Below, one piece after another: positions 57,301-64,000 of a stretch of 64,000 bases of DNA (its first letter is position 1; each line of letters begins with the position of its first letter). Both the position numbers and the translations under genes were made by a program. Under the pieces are notes generated by a model. That model did not search any database, had not been told where the DNA came from, and saw only the letters and a list, made by a program, of their open reading frames with translations. This DNA is from Otatea glauca (taxonomy: Eukaryota > Streptophyta > Magnoliopsida > Poales > Poaceae). The DNA is taken from NCBI GenBank assembly GCA_036346275.1, contig CM070711.1:69997782-70061781 (forward strand), given 5' to 3'.

Positions 57301-59806
57301 GCTCCTTACCTCTCTTCTGGGCATAAATTTGCAATTCACTCTTGTAATTAAGTTGGTTTCCAGGCAAAAAAATACATGAAGTTGATCCAGCCTACAAAAG
57401 GTAGAGCAATTTATCAAAAGAATATTGCCAAATTTAGCACATACATAAAAATATATATGCGACTAAGCAAGCTGTTTAGAATATCAGAAAGTAGAGCATC
57501 CCTTTCATAAATCTTCTAGGCACAAGTCATTTTTTTAAGTTGTCAGTTTAAAAGCCACTTTATCAAATAGACCAAAATTCACTGTTCCCACATGGTACCG
57601 ACCACATAAGCTAGTGGTTTCAATTTACTTATCGTACTTACAGTTCTTGGGTACTCTCAACACTCCTAGTTGGAAGATGAACTGAAAGTTTACTAATAAT
57701 ACAAATAAATGCTGAAAGATGGTTCTCATAAATAGGTTAGATGGTGCAAATTAAACCCTCCGAAAGCGGGAAAAAAGGTGGAACCAACCAGCAATTGCTC
57801 TGATGGGTTTGCTTCTTGAGGTAGTGACATCAGAGCAAGTTTTGCAGCAGCGGATTCTGCCTCCTTTATTGTGCGACATAGTCGCGGGCTTTCAAATGTT
57901 CGCCCATCTATGGTCACTGTTGACTTGTATAGACGTGCATTTGGTGGACCGCTCTGAATGGTCTGATACAAAGGCAGGTCTTCGCCTCTCTTCTGAGCAT
58001 AATTTTGCAATTGACTCTTATAAGGAAGTTGGGAATCTACAATAAACAAAATAGTAAGTATAATGAATATAGCAAAAACACAAGCAACAGAACAGCAAGA
58101 ACCTTTCTAGTGGCATGAAAAAAACTTCATAACAATATTACTGAAAAAAAATCAAAATCATTGTAAGGGACATATAATAACTACTTCAACAAGCCAAAGG
58201 ATTAATCACGGCAATAGAAAAGAACAAAAATAATAATTTTCAAGAAAGTACATATTGATCAGATAATAGAATGTCCTGAGACACAAATGCGCAACCGTTT
58301 TACAGCCTAAAAACAATTTATCGTGCATTTCCTAACATTAGTTGGGAGCTACATTACTGACAAACTTAAGTCAAATTCTTGCTGTCTTGCGTGCAACTTA
58401 CATTTGTTTCCTTGCAAAAAAAAAAGCAAATATACCCCCATTGCTAAAATCAAAAACACGTAGTATAACCTTTATCGTTGTAAGCAACCATATAAAAGGT
58501 TTTCCAGGTAGAACTTGATTTTTGCATAAGCTACATAAACTAGGTAGAGGCAGCTCGACTGGTACAGTACAACTGGGGCTTCATCTTGTTTAGGAGTCAA
58601 AGGTTACCTTTAACTGTTCAACGCTCAGAAAATCAGGTTCCCAATCCCCATACACTCAAATAACATCAGGCATGTGTCCTACTACATAAGTTGTCTGGGT
58701 TATAGCAAAATGCTTGTTATATAAAAAGCTAGAGATTAGTGACGGCAACACCAACCAGCAAAAACAGAAAGATATTACAACAGGTGAACACCACCATGTG
58801 GTTAAAGGTCTTTACAATATCAATAAGAATTATGACTGATAGGTAAGCCTGTACATCATCAGTGTCTCTCAGTCACAATGAAGATTTTGTACCAAATGTA
58901 AAATTGGCAGCGAGTTCAGTACAACTTCTCTGTAGCTTATTAAGTATATGGTCCACGCAGTAGTTTCACTATGTTCATTATACCATCACCAGAATTCTAT
59001 CTTTAGGGTCAACTACAAAAAGCTCGTGATGTCCTTGAAATATCGAATGCAATAACTCTCCATCAATAACAAATCAAAGAATAATGTGTGCAGGTGAGTC
59101 TATCTACTGACATGAATGCTTTGTACTCCTCCGGTTGCTCGCTATGAAACTGGGGATCATTTCCATTTGTTGTAATGATAATACCAATGAAGTTGACCTC
59201 TAATGGTCCCAAATAGCGAATCAAATCACTCTTCATTTGCTACAAAAATATCAAAAGCTAGCCAAATGGCTTAAACCTTACCACTTTGTTCATGCCCCAG
59301 GTGAAAAGGGACAACAAAATGCACACCAAATGTAACACCCACTAAGGCACTAACCATAGTGCCTAAATACAGTACCAACACCAGATCACCCAAGTAAGGC
59401 GCTACTCGAGAAGAAAAGAAAATTCGAAGGTTGGGATTCATAAAGGAAGGATTCCACCAAAAACCTGAGGAACGAAAAAAAAACTGAAAGGGTTTCTTGA
59501 AGGAAGAATTCATCCAAGCAAGGCCTTATTTTTACTCGTTTCGTATGTAACCGGCCACTCACCGGGCGGCGGCGGAGTAGGGGGCGGGAGGGAGGAGAGG
59601 CGCTCGAATGCGGCCATGGCGGCGAGGTTCTGGGCCTCCTTGGCCGACCGCGCGGCGACGTCGTCCGGCGAGCGGAACTCGGCGCCGTTGACGGCGACGG
59701 TGGCGCGGAAGAGGGGGGCGTGGGACGGGCCCTCGCGTCGGTGGGCGTACTCCGGCGGCGCCCACCGCCGCTGGTGGCACAGCTCTTGCAGTCGCGACTT
59801 GAACAT
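54360..59806 (-). CDS. DRB-type protein with four double-stranded RNA-binding domains, 7 exons, frameshifted in exon 4
   Basis: Exons: 59563-59806, 57789-58036, 57113-57391, 56470-56691, 55792-55914, 54466-54855, 54360-54379 (TAA stop). Exons 1-4 each encode one dsRBD. Exon 1: MFKSRLQELCHQRRWAPPEY...EAQNLAAMAAFERL. Exon 2: YKSQLQNYAQKRGEDLP...EAESAAAKLALMSL. Exon 3: YKSELQIYAQKRGKELP...EAESAAAKLALKSL. Exon 4: YKNLLQELAQKE...GFPLPVYNTVSDGP...AEMIAAKLAFQHF. Exons 5-7 give an acidic/Ser-rich tail with MVLPEGATILPFSDDMWMAV. Plant DRBs guide Dicer-like enzymes in small-RNA production or act in RNA silencing; this role is inferred from the family. In exon 4 two extra bases after the KE codons (about 56639-56641) put the start and end of the domain in different frames; every other phase fits, and removing 2 nt restores it. 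The predicted product as written stops inside dsRBD4. The start is the first ATG; an upstream GTG is not used. Confidence 0.82.
55182..55464. mobile_element. hAT-like MITE, 283 bp, in intron 5 of the DRB gene
   Basis: Starts CAGGGTTTGAGATTCAAAAC, ends GGTTTTGTGAACCCTG (same CAGGGTT family ends, inverse). Flanks CACCCAAG (55174-55181) and AACCCAAG (55465-55472) agree at 7 of 8 bases. Same superfamily as 29848-30909 and 31477-31853. Confidence 0.82.
56692..58036. repeat. Tandem duplication of an exon-plus-intron unit within the DRB gene
   Basis: Unit A (56692-57391: intron 3 plus exon 3) and unit B (57392-58036: intron 2 plus exon 2) align along exon and intron. Introns share AAAAGGTAGA, CACTGTTCC, AAGYTAGTGGTTTCAATT and GAACTGAAAGTTTACT-type blocks, and both exons end in the same unusual donor GTTGGT. 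The duplicate added one dsRBD to the protein. Confidence 0.9.
58037..59562 (-). other. Intron 1 of the DRB gene
   Basis: A 1.5-kb AT-rich intron between the first dsRBD exon and the second. I see no coding similarity or clear transposon inside it. Donor GTGAGT and acceptor TTGTAG are good plant sites. Confidence 0.7.
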
Positions 59807-60227
59807 TCTCGCGATCGACCGGATCGAGGCTCTCTCTTCCTGGGGAACTCTCTCTCTGGGTCTCTTCACTGCTCAACTCCGATTCACGTCAACCATGCGT
59901 GTCACCTCCCCGTGGCTCCTCGCCTCCTCACGCTTTCTTGCCTTCCGGGCGCTTGTGTAAGTGAAGAGATCTCGGGTTTAATGGCAGTGTGGGGATCCGG
60001 AGGGGTGGGTCCCGGGGAGGTTTATGTCAGGCGAAATTGCACGGAGAACACGTATACAGGATAACACCATGAGAAAACACTAGTAAGAGAAAACGAAAAT
60101 CCTTTGCTCCCAGTCTCGATCCGGCCTTGGGTGTACATTTTACCTGTTCTCTGCCCCCGTCGAGATATTGGGCCCATGGGACACACTCGATAGCATGCCA
60201 TAATACGGTGTACTCGGTAGTAAAAAC
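59807..60227. promoter_or_regulatory. 5' leader and upstream region of the DRB gene
   Basis: The minus-strand leader is CT/GA-rich (AGAGAGAGTTCCCCAGG near 59840-59860) and precedes the ATG at 59806. No confident TATA box was found. The interval ends at the solo LTR. Confidence 0.35.
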
Positions 60228-61223
60228 TGTTGGAAAATTAATACGACGTAATATTAATTTAATTTTAAAGATACGTAATAAGAACACGAAGATAAAAATT
60301 ACGTCTACAACATGATTACTAGCACTCAGTAAATTGAACATGCTAGTAAAGAAAACATGCCTACATATGCTAGATAGCCCAAAAGATACATATATATATA
60401 TATAAACAAAATTATCATAGCAGCATGCATTTTGAACAGATCTAATCATAAATGGGATCACTTGGATCAAGAACAACTTAGTCCAGAGCACTCACTAAGA
60501 GCTTGATGAAGAACAGGAAGTAGAGCAGAAACGATGTGACAATCGAAGAAGATAACGAGCAGCCACGGGGTGTGGCGCTTCCCAGAAACCTGATCGCCAT
60601 TCTCCCGTGCAGGGCGTCAAATGGCCAGCGTCGGATCGGAGACACTGCTCTCCCTCACGCCCGTTGCATGGCGGACGAATGGATGGAATGGCTCCGAAGG
60701 CTGCAAGCACCGAGGAAGCAGAGATCGCCAAAGAGAACAAGATGGATTTATGTCGCGTATTCACTCACGAATATGGACGTCTCTCTTAAGAAACTGCGAA
60801 ACGAAAATCGCCACGCGAAAAAAACAGCCGAACTACCACGATTCCAAAAACCGCCCTCTGGAATCTCACAAGGTGGGCGAATGGATTAATTGCACGAAAA
60901 CGTGCGTCTCCCTGGGTCCGTGACGCCACGTCAGCATTCGAGGTGTAAGGTGATGCGGCATAACCGATACACGTGGCAAAAGATTAAGTATACTTAGTCG
61001 CAAGTCACAAGTCACGCGATAAATACGATATACGCGTGCACATGTATATAGCCTAACATAGCCAACCATGTGCACCTCTAGTCTTGTCACCAACTTATAC
61101 TAGAGTCCATGCATGAGCTTTCTTATAAGTTGGTTGCACTCCACCTAGCTAAGTAATATGGTACTAAAGATCATACTCTTAACTCAACACATTTTAACTT
61201 CTTCTATTGAATTAATTCCAACA
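60228..61223. mobile_element. Solo LTR, 996 bp, perfect AAAAC target duplication
   Basis: Starts TGTTGGAAAATTAATAC and ends TTGAATTAATTCCAACA, so the termini are inverted (TGTTGGAA/TTCCAACA). AAAAC flanks both sides (60223-60227 and 61224-61228). The size and ends fit a copia LTR. The 60495-60890 interior has open frames on both strands that are LTR sequence, not genes. It lies just upstream of the DRB gene promoter. Confidence 0.92.
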
Positions 61224-61740
61224 AAAACAAACTATAACAATACCATAACCAAATCAGTAAAAAGAAACGAATAGAAGGTAACGTAAAAGAGGATGCAACC
61301 CTGAAGCAATTAATAAAGGGTTAAAAGGTTCATCCGACATCATTAGATCTGAAGTATTTGTCATTCATCTACGACATGTTTAGATCTGGAGTTCAGGAAG
61401 AGTATGGGATGACTTAAAGTGCTAAAGGAGAGGTTGACGTCGGATGTTGGGGAGGAGAGGACGGAGAACGATGTGTCGGTGTTTGGAAATGGAGGGCGGC
61501 TTGGTGCTTTGCTGATATACTCACCTTGGAGATCCGAGGGATCGGGGACGAAGGTTGGCGTTTGGAGATGGAGAACGGAGGTCCGCGCTTAGAGATAGAG
61601 CATGGAGGTTGGCCAAATCGATGACGCTTGCCGCTGGTGGCTATAGGCGAGCAGGCGACGGGATGCGGTGGTTACAGGTGAGCCGACAACGAGATCTGGC
61701 GAACACTAGCATCGGTTGAAGTGGGCGCGTGTGGGATTAG
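61224..61740. other. Spacer between two solo LTRs
   Basis: Purine-rich in 61430-61740 with repeated GGAGATGGAG/GGAGGTTGG-type words; no gene recognised. Confidence 0.5.
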
Positions 61741-63441
61741 TGTAGGATTAACTAGAGGGAGTGAATTGGATGTTTTTAAATTTTTTAATTCTAAATTCAA
61801 TCAATTAGAACGATAAGTAAGTATTGCGACATCTTTCAATTTTACAACTAAGATCACTAGTAAATATTAAGTACTCTAACAATTTAAGTATGAATAAAAT
61901 AGAAAGCTAAGCACAAATAATATACTTAAAAAGTTAGAAGATTGAATTAAACAGTAGAAGTGTAAGTGCTAATCATAAGAGACAAGATTTTTGACCTATG
62001 GTTTTGGAGATCTGCCGGTCTCCCCTACTCCACGTTGAGATGATTTGGACAACTTCAAACCGGCTCCACCCGATTGAGCCTTCCTCGATCACTCGTAGTA
62101 GCTTTTCACCACTCCGGTTAGGCGAGCTCCTTGCCTTCACAATCTATCGGGCCTTCTCACAAGCTTCTTTGAGAAGATCACCGATACCACACGCCTCCAA
62201 GCCGTCTAGGAGGCGGCAACCTTTAAGAGAATAGAATAATGGCGCTTGCTTGAGGATGAATTAAGTATCTAAATGGCTCAAATTTATATATAACACTTGA
62301 ATGCTTCTTACTCAAAATGAGAATTAAATGCACTAGTGAGTAGAAAGAATTTGCTAGAGCTTAATATGTGTTCAATAAGTCACCAAGAGCTTCTATTGTG
62401 CAAGTGTGTGGGTATTTATACCCCCACCAACTATTCTAACTGTTGGGGGGAGATCCTGAAAAAATCAGGAATTTCGGTACTACCGACGTACAAAGTCCAG
62501 TAGTACCGTCCCTGTCCCAACGGTTAGTTTTGAGCATTTAATGCGACTGGGAAGAGCCGTTAGAGATGGTCCGGTACTACTACCACACAAAGTGCGGTAG
62601 TACCGACTTTTCTGGAGTGATTTATTCGAGAACAAATTGTTCTGAAAAAATGGTACCGCCATATAAAACCCGGTACTACCGGATTTTAGCCTGCGGTAGT
62701 ACCGTCCAGGAGAAAATCCTCAAAACACCTCTTTCTGAAAAAAGACTACCGGGCCTCAGATTGGTACTTCCGCACATGCGGTAGTACCACAGTTTTTACT
62801 CCGGTAGCTCCGGATTTAAAATCCATGAAAAACATCAGAAAGAGGCTTCTCTGGAAAATAAGTACCGTAGCGTAAAACACAGTAGTATCGAAGTTCCGGC
62901 ACTACCGGATTTTTCCTTGCGATAGTATCGACAATGAAAAATAGGGATATATACAAATGAGTACTTCTCTGGAGAATAAGTACCGTAATACAAACTACCG
63001 TACTACCGCCCTTGCGGTACTACCGTGAAAACACTTGCGTTAGTATCGGTTTCCCTGAAGAGGGATGTGTTTTGAAACACATGTTTTGATGCAAGTGTAG
63101 ATGATTTAGCCTACATATAAATTCGAGCCATATGACACTTTAATCACCATCAAACTACTAATCATTTTTCCCTCTTTATAGTACGACATCTAACCTATAA
63201 ACCAGATCTTTTTACTCCTTACTCCAAGATCGGTAAAATAAATAAAATCTCATCAAAACACATTTACCTTGTCCTTGATCTTTTGTTTCTTTTAATAAAC
63301 ATCCTTTTCTCGGATGAACTTCAATCTTTCTCAAGATGTTGAGGATCGACCTATTCTAACAAACTTAAGAGAAATTATTAGTCCTTTAACACAGTTGTCA
63401 TTAATTATCAAAACTTTAATTAAAATAGAGGCATAGATGCT
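61741..63441 (-). mobile_element. Solo LTR of the SIRE-like copia family
   Basis: On the minus strand it runs GCATCTATGCCTCTATTTTA to CCCTCTAGTTAATCCTACA and aligns with 42132-44379 (without its nested insertion), including GGTTGCCGCCTCCTAGACGG. No internal copia sequence follows on either side. A target duplication was not found; the outer 5' base has changed. 62460-63060 is packed with CGGTAGTACCG-type motifs. Confidence 0.82.
62460..63060. repeat. Cluster of CGGTAGTACCG-type palindromes inside the SIRE-like LTR
   Basis: About 19 occurrences of CGGTACTACCG/CGGTAGTACCG or one-base variants in 600 bp, in both orientations. A sparser, more diverged set lies in the sister LTR at 42500-42860. 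Confidence 0.85.
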
Positions 63442-64000
63442 TTAATTGGTTCATCTGTCATGGGCGGCGACGGCTCTTGGGGAGGGGAGGAATGAATGAG
63501 ATTAAGTTACTGGTGAGCTTGACATATATAATATACAGTATGGGCGGGACCATGTGGGTAACGGGAACGTAGAACTGTGAAACGCCCTTAGCCTCGCTTC
63601 CCCCGATGGGGACAGATTTCTCCCGACAGCAACTACGTGGAGACAAAACCTCTCTCATCCTCGTCCATTAATGGGGAGTTCCCTGACAGGAACAAGGCCC
63701 TATTGCCATCCCTAAGAAGAGGCGAAGCATGGTTTTTATAAATTGATCATGCTATAGATGGGCAATGCGGGAGAAAAGCAAGAGGGAGTGCAGTGAGGTG
63801 AGGTGTACGCTCCCGCCGCTAGCGTTGACGCACCGGTGATGCTCTCAAGTTAAATAAAAGTTAAGACCGTAAGTTGCCAAAGATATTTATAACATGCCGT
63901 TGGCTAAACTAGTTGTGAACTTGTGATGTCCGCTTTTGCCCAAGATCTTGTGATTCTTCAGTTCATGCCTCGGCTAAACTAGGCTACGACCTTGGTGATG
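63442..64000. other. Intergenic to the right edge, no gene recognised
   Basis: A GC-rich stretch near 63560-63720 and 63780-63840, no recognisable coding region. Confidence 0.45.

Noticed and set aside
60027..60923. Open frames on both strands (up to 154 codons) near 60.5 kb
   Set aside because: They lie in or across the border of the solo LTR 60228-61223 and match no family.
61736..63446. Target duplication for the SIRE-like solo LTR
   Set aside because: ATTAG on the left has no equal on the right (TTAAT), so no duplication is claimed.

Overview
This window is nuclear DNA from a flowering plant, very probably a grass (Poaceae) and rice-like in style. Reasons: GT-AG introns throughout, GC-rich first exons next to AT-rich introns, Ty1-copia LTR elements with the initiator-Met primer site TGGTATCAGAGC, many small MITEs, and protein families (UBP12/13 protease, cellulose synthase, LEA_2/NDR1-like, DRB dsRNA-binding proteins) whose sequences read as monocot. 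No rRNA, tRNA or CRISPR array was recognised.

Layout. 1-6.35 kb: ten 5' exons of a UBP12/UBP13-type MATH-USP deubiquitinase on the minus strand; the 3' part lies beyond the left edge. 7.4-9.8 kb: an intron-bearing but broken cellulose synthase (CESA) pseudogene, minus strand. 9.8-22 kb: a gene-poor, repeat-rich stretch with a GC-rich block, a large fold-back, a tandem duplication, Stowaway- and Harbinger-like MITEs, an (ACATAT)n tract, a train of MITEs separated by (TA)n tracts, a Mutator-type MITE with a 10-bp target duplication, an array of palindromes with ~71-bp period, and a decayed hAT transposase. 23.9-27.5 kb: a seven-exon gene, plus strand, for an unrecognised 323-residue multi-pass membrane protein. 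28-34 kb: hAT-like and Harbinger-like MITEs and a truncated MuDR-type element. 34.0-35.6 kb: two intronless, divergent LEA_2/NDR1-like genes sharing a ~350-bp promoter region. 36-39.9 kb: another Mutator MITE, tandem repeats, and a partial copy of the region upstream of the membrane-protein gene. 39.9-52.5 kb: nested copia retrotransposons: a SIRE-like fragment, a second SIRE-like element whose LTR contains a solo LTR of another family, and a truncated minus-strand copia element. 54.4-59.8 kb: a seven-exon gene, minus strand, for a protein with four dsRNA-binding domains; one exon-intron unit is tandemly duplicated and exon 4 carries a 2-nt frameshift. 60.2-63.4 kb: two solo LTRs.

The host genes do not form a pathway. 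They are ordinary plant genes embedded in transposon-derived DNA. The parts that merit a second look are the regular palindrome array, the (TA)n-delimited elements, the Mutator and hAT MITE families with intact target duplications, the duplicated and frameshifted DRB gene, and the unnamed membrane-protein gene. I see no coherent, previously undescribed multi-gene system. Gene models were assembled by hand from splice signals and protein similarity known from memory; no database search was run.
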